The position numbers and the translations under genes are program-made. The notes under the pieces were generated by a model that saw nothing but the letters and a program-made list of their open reading frames with translations, was not told the DNA's origin and made no database searches. DNA of 64,000 nucleotides from Yes71-27 sp040758635 (GTDB lineage Bacteria > Bacillota > Desulfotomaculia > Desulfotomaculales > Ammonificaceae). Position 1 is the stretch's first letter; the number at the start of each line of letters is the position of its first letter. The stretch spans positions 30,168 through 94,167 of the forward strand of contig JBFLVI010000005.1 in the NCBI GenBank assembly GCA_040758635.1, given 5' to 3'. Below, piece by piece: positions 27,498 through 36,853 of the stretch.

Positions 27498-28760
27498 TTA
27501 TTTTAACGCCTTCTGCCCGATATCCCGGCGGTAGTGCATCCCCGCAAAGCTTATCCGCCCTACCGCCGCGTACGCCCGCTCGATAGCCGCCCGTACGTCC
27601 GCGCCCCGGGCGGTCACACCCAGGACCCGCCCGCCGGCGGTCACAAACTTTCCGTCGGCAAGTGCCGTCCCGGCGTGGAAAACCGTCACCTCCGGCGGCA
27701 ACTCCTCCAGGCCGCTGATTACGTCCCCCTTGCGGCAACTGCCCGGGTAACCCGCCGCCGCCAGCACCACGCAGACCGCCGCGCCCGGGTGCCAGGCAAG
27801 CCGCACGCCCGAAAGGCGTTCCTCCACCACCGCTTCCATCGCCTCGACCAGGTCACTCGCCAAAAGATAGAGCAGCGGCTGGGCCTCCGGGTCACCGAAA
27901 CGCACGTTGAACTCCAACACCCGCGGCCCTTCCTCGGTCAGCATCAAACCGGCGTAAAGCACACCTTTGTAAGTTATCCCTTCCTCCTTGAGCCCCCGCA
28001 CGGCGCGTACGAGAATCTCGGCCTCAATTCGGCGCAGGAGGTCGGGCGTCACCGCCGGCGCCGGGGCGTAAGCCCCCATCCCGCCGGTATTCGGCCCCCT
28101 GTCCCCGTCGAAGACCGGTTTGTGGTCCTGCGCCGGCAAAAGCGGCAGCACCGTTTCGCCGTCGGTCAGCGCGAGCACGCTTGCCTCCTCGCCGGAAAGC
28201 CGCTCTTCAACCAGCACCCGCGCTCCCGCCGGGCCGAAAACCTTCGCCTCCATCATCTCCGCAATTGCCGCTTCGGCCTCCCCCGTGCTATCGGCCACGA
28301 TTACCCCTTTCCCGGCGGCCAGGCCGTCCGCCTTAACCACACAGGGTCCGCCGCAGCGCTGCACGTACTCCTTCGCCGCCTCCGGCGAGTCGAAGACGGC
28401 CGCCCTTGCCGTCGGTATCCCGTACCGCAGCATCAGCTCCTTCGCGAAAACCTTGCTGGCCTCCAGGCGTGCCGCCTCCCGCCGCGGGCCGAACACCTTC
28501 AGCCCCGCCGCTTCGAAAGCGTCCACGATGCCGGCGGCCAGGGGCGCCTCCGGACCCACCACGGTAAGGTCCACCGCCTCGGCCCGGGCGAAGGCGAGCA
28601 ACCCGTCCAGATCATCCGCCTTGATCCCGACGCACGCCGCCTGCTGCGCGATGCCGGCGTTGCCCGGCGCGCAAAAAATCTTCTCCACGCGGGGGCTCTG
28701 GGCAATCTTCCAGACCAGGGCGTGCTCCCGGCCCCCGCCGCCGACCACCAGAACCTTCAA
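27498..28760 (-). CDS. purD: Phosphoribosylamine-glycine ligase
   Basis: ATP-grasp GAR synthetase (420 residues), step 2 of purine synthesis. The N-terminal KVLVVGGGGREHALVWKI, GPCVVKADGLAAGKGVI near 130-146 and the signature RFGDPEAQPLL near 288-298 are clear. TTG 28760 follows GGGGGAGC. It is the last pur gene of the cluster, separated from purH by 254 bases that include a repeat tract. Confidence 0.96.
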   Translation of the reverse strand: MKVLVVGGGGREHALVWKIAQSPRVEKIFCAPGNAGIAQQAACVGIKADDLDGLLAFARAEAVDLTVVGPEAPLAAGIVDAFEAAGLKVFGPRREAARLEASKVFAKELMLRYGIPTARAAVFDSPEAAKEYVQRCGGPCVVKADGLAAGKGVIVADSTGEAEAAIAEMMEAKVFGPAGARVLVEERLSGEEASVLALTDGETVLPLLPAQDHKPVFDGDRGPNTGGMGAYAPAPAVTPDLLRRIEAEILVRAVRGLKEEGITYKGVLYAGLMLTEEGPRVLEFNVRFGDPEAQPLLYLLASDLVEAMEAVVEERLSGVRLAWHPGAAVCVVLAAAGYPGSCRKGDVISGLEELPPEVTVFHAGTALADGKFVTAGGRVLGVTARGADVRAAIERAYAAVGRISFAGMHYRRDIGQKALK

Positions 28761-28870
28761 GCCTTGCTCCCCCTTGAATTTTAGATGCTAAGCAATTCCC
28801 AGACCGTATCGAATGCCGGAAACGCCACGCTCATTCCGGCCTGTGTCTGTTGACTTCAGAGTCGGCTTTG

Positions 28871-28999
28871 GGGCCAGAATCCAGAAGCCAGTAGTCAGAA
28901 TTCAGAAGATAGAAACCAGAAATAGAGGGGGGAAAAAAGCAGGCTAAATTTCCTTTTCTTTCATTCTGAATTCCGGATTCTGGATTCTGAATTCTGACC
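28871..28999. repeat. Intergenic repeat tract, copy 5
   Basis: Lies between purH and purD. The left arm has CCAGAATCCAGAAGCCAGTA then GTCAGAATTCAGAAG. The right arm has TTCTGAATTCCGGATTCTGG then ATTCTGAATTCTGAC. The arms are complementary over more than 40 bases, with a T/A-rich centre and no GAATTCGC core. Confidence 0.65.
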
Positions 29000-29014
29000 C
29001 TTATATTCAATCCT

Positions 29015-30550
29015 TTAGTGCCTAAAGTGCCGCATCCCCGTAAACACCATCGCCATCCCGTACTCGTCGCAAACCTTGATGGACTCCTCGTCCTTCAGGG
29101 ATCCGCCCGGCTGGATAATCGCCGCGATGCCCGCCTTGGCCGCCTCGATTGCCGTATCCGGGAAGGGGAAGAAGGCATCGGAAGCCAGCACCGCGCCGCG
29201 CGCTTTCTCTCCCGCCTGCCCGAACGCGATCCTTGCGGAACCGACCCGGTTCATCTGGCCCGCACCAACCCCGAGAACCTGCCTGTTCTTCGAAACGACG
29301 ATGGCGTTCGACTTCACGTGCTTGACGACCGCGAAGCTGAAGAGCAACTCCTCGATTTCTTCATCCGTCGGCGCCCGCTTCGTCACTACCTTGAGCGCGG
29401 CCCGGTCGGCCACTTTCCGGTCCACCTCCTGGATCAGCAAACCGCCGTTGACCTTCCGGACGTCCATCCAGTCGGTGGTCTGCCCGGTCAGCGGTCCGGT
29501 CTTCAGCAGGCGCAGGTCCTTTTTCTGCTGCAGAACCTCCAGGGCGTCCGGGGTGAAGTCCGGCGCGATGACCGCCTCCAGGAAAATCTTCACCATCTCT
29601 TCCGCCGCCGCCTTGTCCACCGGCCGGTTGACCGCCACAATCCCGCCGAAGGCCGAAACCGGGTCGGTTTCGAAAGCCCGCCGGTACGCCTCGTCAACCG
29701 CCGCTGCCTGGGCCACGCCGCACGGGTTGTTATGCTTCACGATCACTACGGTCGGCGGCTCAAACTCCCGCACCAGCTCGAAAGCGGCGTTCAGGTCCAG
29801 AATGTTGTTGTACGAAAGCTCTTTGCCGTGCAGCTTTTCAGCGTTCGCCACACACGGGCCTTTTGTGCGGAGATCCCGGTAAAAGGCGGCCTGCTGGTGC
29901 GGGTTTTCCCCGTACCGCAAAGTCCCCACCAGATCGAAGGCCAGCGTCATCTCCTTCGCGAACCGCTCACCGGCGGTCAAACCGCCCAGGTACTCGGCGA
30001 TCGCCGCGTCGTAGTGCGCCGTGTGCGCGAAGGCCTCCTGCGCCAGCGCCAGCCGCATTTCCGCGCTTACTTCGCCGGCCCGCAGGGCTCCCAGCACCGC
30101 CGGGTAACGCTCCGGGTTTACCACCACCAGCACGTACCGGTGGTTCTTGGCGGCCGCCCGGATCATCGCCGGGCCGCCGATATCAATGTTTTCCACCGCG
30201 TCCTCGAGCCGGACCCCTTCACGGCTTACCGTCTGGCGGAAGGGATAGAGATTCACCGCCACCAGGTCAATGGGAGCAATGCCCTGCTCTGCGAGCTGGC
30301 GCAGGTGCTCCTCCGTCCGCAGCGCCAGAATCCCCCCGTGAATCCTGGGGTGAAGGGTTTTGACCCTCCCGTCGAGAATCTCCGGGAAACCGGTCACTTC
30401 GGAGACGTACGTCGCCGGAATCCCGGCACCCCTGATGGTTTTGAAAGTCCCGCCGGTGGAGATAACCTCCCAGCCCAGGTCTACCAGCCCACGGGCGAAC
30501 TCCACCACCCCGGTCTTGTCCGAAACGCTGATGAGTGCCCTTCTTTTCAA
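29015..30550 (-). CDS. purH: AICAR transformylase / IMP cyclohydrolase
   Basis: Bifunctional enzyme for the last two steps to IMP (511 residues). The N-terminal MGS-like cyclohydrolase domain has ALISVSDKTGVVEFA and VAVNLYPFRQTV. The transformylase domain has the catalytic Lys-His in VIVKHNNPCGVA near 265-276. I choose TTG 30550 because GAGGGAGG lies eight bases before it; the in-frame TTG at 30568 has no SD. AICAR from HisF enters here. Confidence 0.96.
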   Translation of the reverse strand: MKRRALISVSDKTGVVEFARGLVDLGWEVISTGGTFKTIRGAGIPATYVSEVTGFPEILDGRVKTLHPRIHGGILALRTEEHLRQLAEQGIAPIDLVAVNLYPFRQTVSREGVRLEDAVENIDIGGPAMIRAAAKNHRYVLVVVNPERYPAVLGALRAGEVSAEMRLALAQEAFAHTAHYDAAIAEYLGGLTAGERFAKEMTLAFDLVGTLRYGENPHQQAAFYRDLRTKGPCVANAEKLHGKELSYNNILDLNAAFELVREFEPPTVVIVKHNNPCGVAQAAAVDEAYRRAFETDPVSAFGGIVAVNRPVDKAAAEEMVKIFLEAVIAPDFTPDALEVLQQKKDLRLLKTGPLTGQTTDWMDVRKVNGGLLIQEVDRKVADRAALKVVTKRAPTDEEIEELLFSFAVVKHVKSNAIVVSKNRQVLGVGAGQMNRVGSARIAFGQAGEKARGAVLASDAFFPFPDTAIEAAKAGIAAIIQPGGSLKDEESIKVCDEYGMAMVFTGMRHFRH

Positions 30551-30600
30551 CCCGTTCGCCTCCCTCAATACATTTATGGTTAAGGTTTAACCGCTTCAGA

Positions 30601-31635
30601 TCAAGTGTACACCACGCCCTGCACGCCGCTCTCCACCCGCCCGATCAGGTAAGCCTTCTCGCCCGCCTCCGCCAGCGCAGCCAACAGGTCCGCCGCCTCC
30701 GCCGGCGGTACGATCAAGACGTACCCGATCCCCATGTTGAACGTCCGGAACATCTCCGCCTCCGCCACCCCGCCGCGCTCCGCGATCACCCGGAACACCG
30801 GCGGTACCGGCCAGCGCCCCCTTTCGAGCACCGCGCCCATTCCGGACGGCAACACCCGGGGGATGTTTTCCGTCAGGCCGCCGCCCGTAATGTGGGCCAT
30901 CCCGCGGACGTCGAACCGCTCCAAAAGCGGGAGCACCAGGCGGACGTATATCCGCGTGGGCTCGAGAAGTTCTTCCCCCACCGTCCGGCCCAAAGCGGGG
31001 TCGAAGCTGTCCACCGCGTGCCGCGAAACTTCAAAAAAGACTTTCCGGGCCAGGCTGTACCCGTTGGAGTGCAGCCCGGAGGAGGGAAGGCCGATAACCG
31101 CATCTCCGGAAGCGATCCGCCGCCCGTCCACAATCCGGCGCCGCTCGACCACGCCCACGGCGAAACCGGCCAGGTCATATTCGTCCGGACCGTAAAAGCC
31201 CGGCATCTCCGCCGTTTCACCGCCAATGAGCGCGCAGCCGGCCAGTTCGCACCCGCGCGCCACGCCGGTAACGATGGCGGCCACCCGTGCGGGGTCAAGC
31301 TTCCCCACGGCCAGGTAGTCGAGAAAAAAAAGCGGTTCTGCACCCGAAACCAGAATATCGTTGACGCACATCGCTACGAGGTCAATCCCGACCGTGTCGT
31401 GCTTCCCGCACATAAAAGCAACCCGGAGCTTGGTGCCGACCCCGTCCGTCCCGGCGACCAGGACCGGCTCACGGTACCTTGCGGGGATGGTGCAGAGTCC
31501 CCCGAAGCCGCCGAGCTCCGCCAGCACCTCCGGCCGGAAGGTCCGGCGGGCGATATCCTTTAACAGACCCACCGCCCTGTTGGCCGCATCAACGTCAACA
31601 CCGGCCTGGGCGTACGTCAAGCCCTCTTCATTCAC
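30601..31635 (-). CDS. purM: Phosphoribosylformylglycinamidine cyclo-ligase
   Basis: AIR synthetase (344 residues), an ATP-dependent ring closure enzyme. LVAGTDGVGTKLRVAFMCGK near 63-82, DIVLVS-like NDILVSGAEPLFFLDYLAVG, and GGETAEMPGFY near 135. The start is GTG 31635, with GGGGGT before it and a four-base overlap with the purF stop (GTGA). The open frame upstream to 31731 lies inside purF. purN normally follows purM; here purH follows directly. Confidence 0.95.
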   Translation of the reverse strand: MNEEGLTYAQAGVDVDAANRAVGLLKDIARRTFRPEVLAELGGFGGLCTIPARYREPVLVAGTDGVGTKLRVAFMCGKHDTVGIDLVAMCVNDILVSGAEPLFFLDYLAVGKLDPARVAAIVTGVARGCELAGCALIGGETAEMPGFYGPDEYDLAGFAVGVVERRRIVDGRRIASGDAVIGLPSSGLHSNGYSLARKVFFEVSRHAVDSFDPALGRTVGEELLEPTRIYVRLVLPLLERFDVRGMAHITGGGLTENIPRVLPSGMGAVLERGRWPVPPVFRVIAERGGVAEAEMFRTFNMGIGYVLIVPPAEAADLLAALAEAGEKAYLIGRVESGVQGVVYT

Positions 31636-33056
31636 CGGCTTACCCCCGTTGCGCAGGCGCAGAACCCGAACTTCCCGACGGCCCAATCCCTGATCTTCAC
31701 CGGGTATTCGCCGGTAAAACACGCCCCGCAAAGGTCCCGCGCCTTTTCCCCGAAAACCCGCAAAAGCCCTTCCAAGCTCAAGTAGTGCAGTTCGTCCGCA
31801 CCGATATGCTCGCGAATCTCGGAAATCGTCTTCCGGGCCGCGATGAGTTCGGCCTCGTTCGAGGTGTCAATTCCGTAGTAACAGGAACGGATGATCGGAG
31901 GCGAACTGAGACAATAGTACACCTTCGCCACTCCCGCCTCCCGCAGCATCCTCACGATTTTGCCGCCGGTGGTTCCCCGGACCAGGGAGTCGTCAACGAG
32001 GATCACCCGTTTGCCCGCGACCGCTTCCCGCACCGGATTCAACTTGATCCGCACCCCCATGTCCCGCATCTCCTGCACGGGCTGGATGAACGTCCGGCCC
32101 ACGTACCGGTTTTTCATCAAGCCTTCTTCGAACCTCAGCCCGGATTCTTCAGCGTAACCCCGTGCGGCCGCGATCCCCGAATCGGGCACGGGAACCACAA
32201 TGTCCGCCGGCGGGCAGAACTCGCGGGCCAGTTGCCGCCCCATCTCCCGCCGGACCCTCCCGACGTTGAACCCGTCAATGGTGCTGTCCGGGCGGGCGAA
32301 GTAGATGTACTCGAAGATGCAGTGGGCTCGCCGCGGCGCGGTTTCCACGGCGCATGTCCTGGGCCCGTCCGGCGAAATCTCCAGGATTTCGCCGGGAGAG
32401 ATGTCCCGGACAAACCTGGCACCCACTCCGTCGAGCGCGCAGGATTCCGAGGCCACCACCCAGCCCCCGTCAAGCTCGCCGATACAGAGCGGCCGAAAGC
32501 CGCAAGGGTCACGCACCACGTAAATCCGGTCCTCCGTCAGCAAAACCAGGGAATAGGCCCCTTCGACCCTGTCCATGCACCGCCGGATGGCCGCCGGCAG
32601 GTTGTGGTCGCCGTTGAGGCGGGCAATCAGGTTGATGAGCACCTCGCTGTCCGTCGTGGTCTGCAGGACCGCCCCGGCCTCTAAAAGCTCCCGCCGGAGG
32701 GTGAAACCGTTCGAAAGGTTGCCGTTGTGGGCCAGCCCCAGCATCCCGCGGCCGCAGTAAAATACCAGCGGCTGGGCGTTTACCGGGTGGCTGGCGCCGG
32801 TCGTGGAGTAGCGGACGTGTCCGATCGCCAGGTGCCCTTTCAGCGCCGCCAACCGTTCACCGGAAAAGACCTCTGCTACCAGTCCCATCCCTCTGTGCAG
32901 CATGATTTCCCGGCCGTCTGCCACCGCAATCCCGGCACTTTCCTGACCGCGGTGTTGCAGCGCGTACAGCCCGTAATAGGTCAGGCGGGCCACGTCCTGC
33001 CCCGGGGCGCACACAGCGAAGACCCCACATGCTTCGTGGGGCTTATCCGCAGGCAT
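31632..33056 (-). CDS. purF: Amidophosphoribosyltransferase
   Basis: Commits PRPP to purines (474 residues). A nine-residue propeptide precedes the N-terminal nucleophile Cys10 (HEACGVFAV), as in the self-processing B. subtilis enzyme. The glutaminase domain has RYSTTGASHPVNAQP. The PRPP loop is VILVDDSLVRGTT near 350-362. Cys residues in SCYYGIDT and LCGACFTGEYP fit the 4Fe-4S cluster of the Bacillus type. ATG 33056 shares one base with the purC stop (TGATG). Confidence 0.96.
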   Translation of the reverse strand: MPADKPHEACGVFAVCAPGQDVARLTYYGLYALQHRGQESAGIAVADGREIMLHRGMGLVAEVFSGERLAALKGHLAIGHVRYSTTGASHPVNAQPLVFYCGRGMLGLAHNGNLSNGFTLRRELLEAGAVLQTTTDSEVLINLIARLNGDHNLPAAIRRCMDRVEGAYSLVLLTEDRIYVVRDPCGFRPLCIGELDGGWVVASESCALDGVGARFVRDISPGEILEISPDGPRTCAVETAPRRAHCIFEYIYFARPDSTIDGFNVGRVRREMGRQLAREFCPPADIVVPVPDSGIAAARGYAEESGLRFEEGLMKNRYVGRTFIQPVQEMRDMGVRIKLNPVREAVAGKRVILVDDSLVRGTTGGKIVRMLREAGVAKVYYCLSSPPIIRSCYYGIDTSNEAELIAARKTISEIREHIGADELHYLSLEGLLRVFGEKARDLCGACFTGEYPVKIRDWAVGKFGFCACATGVSR

Positions 33057-33769
33057 CAGCCTTCCTCCCCCGTGAGCCGTTTCCAGACCTCGGCGTATGC
33101 CTCGGCCACGCCGCCCAGGTCCCGCCGGAAGCGGTCCTTGTCCATCTTCGCACCCGTTCCCTTGTCCCAGAAGCGGCACGTATCCGGTGAAATCTCATCG
33201 GCGAGCAGGATGCGTCCGTCCGCCCGACCGAACTCCAGTTTAAAGTCTACCAGAATAATCCCTTTCGCGTCCAGGTACTCCCGCAGTACCTGGTTCACCT
33301 TTAAAGCGATCTCCCGCATCTGGTGGAGTTCCTCTGCCGTGGCCAAACCGAGCGCCACCACGTGCGAGCAGTTGATCATCGGGTCGCCGAGGTCGTCGCG
33401 CTTGTAGTAATACTCCACCACGGGCTGGCTGAGCGGCGTTCCTTCCGGCACCCCGATCCGCTTTGCCAGGCTTCCCGCTGCAATATTCCGGGTAACCACC
33501 TCCACGGGGATGATCTCCACCGCCTGCACCAGCATCTCCCGGTCGCCCAGCAACCCCCGGTAATGGCTCTCGATACCCGCCCGGGCAAGCAGCTCGAAGA
33601 AATGCGCGGAGATTTTGTTGTTCAGCACCCCCTTGTCGGCAATCGTCCCGCGCTTCTTGCCGTCAAAGGCCGTTGCATCGTCCTTGAACTCGACGATGTA
33701 GCAGCCGGGCTCGTCCGTCCGGTAGACCCGTTTCGCCTTTCCTTCGTGAAGCATGGCGCCGCGCTTCAT
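33056..33769 (-). CDS. purC: SAICAR synthetase
   Basis: Ligates aspartate to CAIR (237 residues). MLHEGKAKRVYRTD at the N-terminus, LVDFKLEFGR near 173-182 and LADEISPDTCRFWD near 188-201 are the family signatures. ATG 33769 has GGGGG before it; the longer frame to 33820 lacks an SD. It overlaps purF by one base. In many Firmicutes purS, purQ and purL sit exactly at this junction and they are missing here. Confidence 0.96.
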   Translation of the reverse strand: MKRGAMLHEGKAKRVYRTDEPGCYIVEFKDDATAFDGKKRGTIADKGVLNNKISAHFFELLARAGIESHYRGLLGDREMLVQAVEIIPVEVVTRNIAAGSLAKRIGVPEGTPLSQPVVEYYYKRDDLGDPMINCSHVVALGLATAEELHQMREIALKVNQVLREYLDAKGIILVDFKLEFGRADGRILLADEISPDTCRFWDKGTGAKMDKDRFRRDLGGVAEAYAEVWKRLTGEEG

Positions 33770-33826
33770 TGTTTCAACCCCCAGCCTGATTTTGGGTGCG
33801 AAAACCGCGGGGAAACGCATCGTGCG

Positions 33827-35119
33827 TTAAAGCCCGAAACGGCGGTAGATCTCGTCCACGTGTTTCAGGAAGTAACCGTAGTCGAAGATGCCGTCCAATT
33901 CCCCGGAAGACAACCACCCTGAAACCTCCGGGTCGGCCTGGAGCAACTCCTTGAAAGGCCGCCCGGTATGCCAGGACTCCATGGCGTTCCGCTGCACCAG
34001 GAGGTACGCCTCCTCCCGGCTCAAACCCTTTTCCACCAGCGCCAGAAGCACCCGCTGGGAAAAGACCAGCCCCCCGGTGCGTTCCAGGTTGCGCCGCATG
34101 TTCTCCGGGTAAACGTTCAGTCCCTCCAAGAGTTCGGTAAGCTTGAAAAGCATGTAATCGAGGAGAATGGTGCTGTCGGGAATGATCACGCGCTCCACCG
34201 AAGAGTGCGAGATGTCGCGCTCGTGCCAGAGTGCCACGTTCTCCATCGCCGCCAGGGCATTGCCCCGGAGAACCCGGGCCAGACCGCTCAAACGCTCGGC
34301 GATGATCGGATTGCGCTTGTGGGGCATCGCCGAAGAACCCTTCTGGCCGGGCCGGAATGGCTCCTCAACCTCCCGGATATCCGTTCGCTGCAGGCCCCGG
34401 ATCTCCACGGCGAATTTCTCCACGGAACACCCGATAACCGCAAGGGCGCTCATATACTCTGCATGGCGGTCGCGCTGCAGCACCTGGGTGGAAATCCTGG
34501 CGGCTTTGAGCCCCAAGCGTTTGCAGGCCAGTTCCTCCACCCGGGGGTCAAGATTGGCGTAAGTCCCGACCGCCCCGGAGATCTTCCCCACGCTCACCCG
34601 GTCCACCGCCCGCCGCAGCCGTTCAATATTCCGCTCTGTCTCCGCCGCCCACAGGAGCACCTTCAGCCCGAAGGTGGTGGGTTCGGCATGGATGCCGTGG
34701 GTGCGGCCGATCATCAGGGTCCGCCGGTGCTTCCGGGCAAGCTCCAACAGTACCGCGTGCAGTTGTTCCAGCCGTTGCAGGAGCTTCTCTCCCGCCTCTT
34801 TCATCAGGAGGCTCAAGGCCGTGTCCACCACGTCGGAGGAAGTCATCCCGAGGTGGACATACCGCGCCGCTTCGCCCACGTGCTCCTGGACCGAGGTAAG
34901 AAAAGCAATCACGTCGTGGCGCGTCACCCGTTCGATTTCATGGATACGAGCCACGTCGAAACCGGCCCTGGCCTTTATCTCCGCCAGGGCCTCCCGGGGA
35001 ATGACCCCGAGTTCTGCCCACGCCTCACACGCGGCAAGTTCTACCTCCAGCCACTTTCGAAAGCGGTTCTCCTCCGACCAAACCTGCCCCATCTCCGGTA
35101 GGGTATAACGCGCAATCAT
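33827..35119 (-). CDS. purB: Adenylosuccinate lyase
   Basis: Splits SAICAR and adenylosuccinate (430 residues). It belongs to the fumarase/aspartase superfamily with signature KGSSAMPHKRNPI near 263-275. GRTHGIHAEPTTFG near 138-151 contains an active-site His. The start ATG 35119 (MIARYTLPEMG) is where family similarity begins, with GGTGAG upstream; an open frame extends to 35155. Confidence 0.96.
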   Translation of the reverse strand: MIARYTLPEMGQVWSEENRFRKWLEVELAACEAWAELGVIPREALAEIKARAGFDVARIHEIERVTRHDVIAFLTSVQEHVGEAARYVHLGMTSSDVVDTALSLLMKEAGEKLLQRLEQLHAVLLELARKHRRTLMIGRTHGIHAEPTTFGLKVLLWAAETERNIERLRRAVDRVSVGKISGAVGTYANLDPRVEELACKRLGLKAARISTQVLQRDRHAEYMSALAVIGCSVEKFAVEIRGLQRTDIREVEEPFRPGQKGSSAMPHKRNPIIAERLSGLARVLRGNALAAMENVALWHERDISHSSVERVIIPDSTILLDYMLFKLTELLEGLNVYPENMRRNLERTGGLVFSQRVLLALVEKGLSREEAYLLVQRNAMESWHTGRPFKELLQADPEVSGWLSSGELDGIFDYGYFLKHVDEIYRRFGL

Positions 35120-35141
35120 AAAGCTCACCCGCTGCGTAAAC

Positions 35142-35198
35142 TGGTCAGAAGCCAAAATCCAACAGCCAGCACTCTGGCTGCTGACTTCTGAATTCTTG
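35142..35198. repeat. Intergenic repeat tract, copy 6 (compact nested hairpin)
   Basis: Lies between purE and purB. Outer arms are GTCAGAAG and CTTCTGA; the inner stem is CAGCCAG / CTGGCTG with a four- to five-base loop. This is the shortest and cleanest member of the tract family. Confidence 0.7.
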
Positions 35199-35204
35199 CC
35201 CCAA

Positions 35205-35720
35205 TTAGACCTGCCCTTTAGCCTCTAAATACCCCTCCAGCCCCAGCGCCTGCAAGCGCTCGGTTTTGGCAGCCACCTGCCGGCCGAGCTCTTCTTTGTA
35301 AGCCGCAATCCTCGCCCGGACGGCCGGGTCGCCCGCGCCGATGATCTGCGCCGCCAGGAGGCCGGCGTTGAAGGCCCCGTTGACCGCCACCGTCGCTACG
35401 GGCACCCCCTTCGGCATCTGGGCAATGGAAAGCAGCGCGTCCAGCCCCCCGAGGGTGCCGGCCGCCACCGGCACCCCGATCACCGGCAGCGCAGTGTGCG
35501 CGGCAAGCACCCCCGGCAGGTGCGCCGCGGCTCCCGCTCCGGCGATAATCACCTTCAACCCCCGTGCTTCCGCCGTACGGCCGTACTCCGCCACCCGATC
35601 CGGCGCCCGGTGGGCCGAGGCGATTTCAACTTCATAAGCGATCCCGAAACGTTCAAGCGCCTCGACCGCGCCCCGGATTACCGGCAAATCGGAATCGCTC
35701 CCCACGACAATGCCCACCAT
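35205..35720 (-). CDS. purE: N5-carboxyaminoimidazole ribonucleotide mutase
   Basis: Class I PurE (171 residues) converting N5-CAIR to CAIR. VGIVVGSDSDLPVI at 2-15, EIASAHRAPDRV near 33-44 and the GAGAAAHLPGVLAAHT block near 60-76 are diagnostic. purK, its usual partner, is not in the window. It is the first gene of the pur operon behind a good promoter and a hairpin leader. Confidence 0.95.
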   Translation of the reverse strand: MVGIVVGSDSDLPVIRGAVEALERFGIAYEVEIASAHRAPDRVAEYGRTAEARGLKVIIAGAGAAAHLPGVLAAHTALPVIGVPVAAGTLGGLDALLSIAQMPKGVPVATVAVNGAFNAGLLAAQIIGAGDPAVRARIAAYKEELGRQVAAKTERLQALGLEGYLEAKGQV

Positions 35721-35737
35721 TTTCCATCCGGCTCCTT

Positions 35738-35786
35738 AGAAAACTTAAAAACCCAAGCGGGCCCAAATTTTCGCCCAACCTGGGTT
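35738..35786 (-). promoter_or_regulatory. Attenuator-like hairpin in the purE leader
   Basis: On the minus strand AACCCAGGTTGGGC ... GGGCCCGCTTGGGTT is followed by TTTTAAGTTTTC, about 30 bases before the purE ATG. Two stems are possible (ACCCA/TGGGT and GGGC/GCCC). It resembles a transcription attenuator. I see no guanine-riboswitch core, so the ligand or factor is unknown. Confidence 0.5.
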
Positions 35787-35814
35787 GCAATCGCCTTTGC
35801 CGCCAGCCGTAATA

Positions 35815-35844
35815 ATTTTACCAAAATCCAACGCTGCTTGTCAA
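35815..35844 (-). promoter_or_regulatory. Promoter of the pur operon
   Basis: TTGACA (35844-35839), an 18-base spacer, and TAAAAT (35820-35815) on the minus strand. It lies directly after the fabI stop codon. Predicted start near 35808, giving a leader of about 90 bases. Confidence 0.8.
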
Positions 35845-35850
35845 TTAGAA

Positions 35851-36630
35851 TCAAACCCCGACAATGTTGTAGCCGCAGTCGGCAAAAATGACGCCGCCAG
35901 TCAGTGCGCTCGCCAGGTCCGACGCCAGGAAGAGACCGACGTTGCCGATCTCCGCCTGGGTAACGTTCCGCCGGAGGGGCGCTTTTTCCTCCACCACCTT
36001 GAAGATGCTCGAAAAACCCGCAACCCCTTTCGCCGCCAGGGTCTTCACCGGGCCGGCGGAAACGGCGTTGACCCTGATGTTGTAAGGCCCCAGGTCTGCC
36101 GCCAGGTAGCGGACGGAAGCCTCAAGGGCCGCCTTGGCCACCCCCATCAGGTTGTAGTTCTTGACCGCCCGCGCGGAGCCCAGGTAGGTCAGGGTGATGA
36201 TGCTTCCCCCGCCGGCTCTTTCCATTAGCGGTTTGGCAAGCCGTGCACACAGGACCAGCGAATAGGCGCTGATCTCCAGTGCGGTGTTCCACTGCTCAAG
36301 GGTGGTCGTGTAAAACTCGCCTTCCAGCGCCTCGCGGGGGGCAAAGGCCAGGGAATGCACCAAAATGTCCAGGCTGCCCCAGCGCTCCTCAATCGCGCCA
36401 AAGAGCGCTGCCACCTGGGCGGTGTTCGTAATGTCGCACTCCGTCAGGGGGATGTCGTCCCCGAGGCTGGCCGCGAGATCCACCACATACTCCTTTAACC
36501 GCTCGTTCTGGTAGTTGAACCATAGGGCGGCCCCTTCCCGGTGCAACGCCTGCGCGATACCCCAGGCGATGGAACGCTTGTTGGCCACCCCGAGGATGAG
36601 CGCCTTCTTCCCAGATACCAGTCCCGCCAT
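35851..36630 (-). CDS. fabI: Enoyl-[acyl-carrier-protein] reductase (NADH)
   Basis: SDR-fold enzyme of fatty-acid elongation (259 residues). The N-terminal ALILGVANKRSIAWGIAQAL is the FabI-specific nucleotide motif. The Y-x6-K catalytic pair is in KNYNLMGVAKAALEAS near 155-170. ATG 36630 (MAGLVSGKK) matches the family start and has AGGGA nine bases upstream. It is the target class of triclosan-type inhibitors. It stands alone between the PfkB gene and the pur operon. Confidence 0.94.
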   Translation of the reverse strand: MAGLVSGKKALILGVANKRSIAWGIAQALHREGAALWFNYQNERLKEYVVDLAASLGDDIPLTECDITNTAQVAALFGAIEERWGSLDILVHSLAFAPREALEGEFYTTTLEQWNTALEISAYSLVLCARLAKPLMERAGGGSIITLTYLGSARAVKNYNLMGVAKAALEASVRYLAADLGPYNIRVNAVSAGPVKTLAAKGVAGFSSIFKVVEEKAPLRRNVTQAEIGNVGLFLASDLASALTGGVIFADCGYNIVGV

Positions 36631-36853
36631 CCGGTCACGTCCCTTCCCAAAAAACTGCAAAGCCTTAAGCTCTGGCCTCGAACCCTGAATTCAAAAGCCG
36701 CTTACGATTCCTGCCGCCAAAATACGCTCTTACATCCAATTATACCCTATAAAGCGATTTTCCTTGTAGGATAACGCACGCCCGGCGTTTTTTCAAGCAG
36801 GTGCAACCACCTCCGGGCTGAGAATACCCCTTTCAGGCCGTAATGCCCAACCG

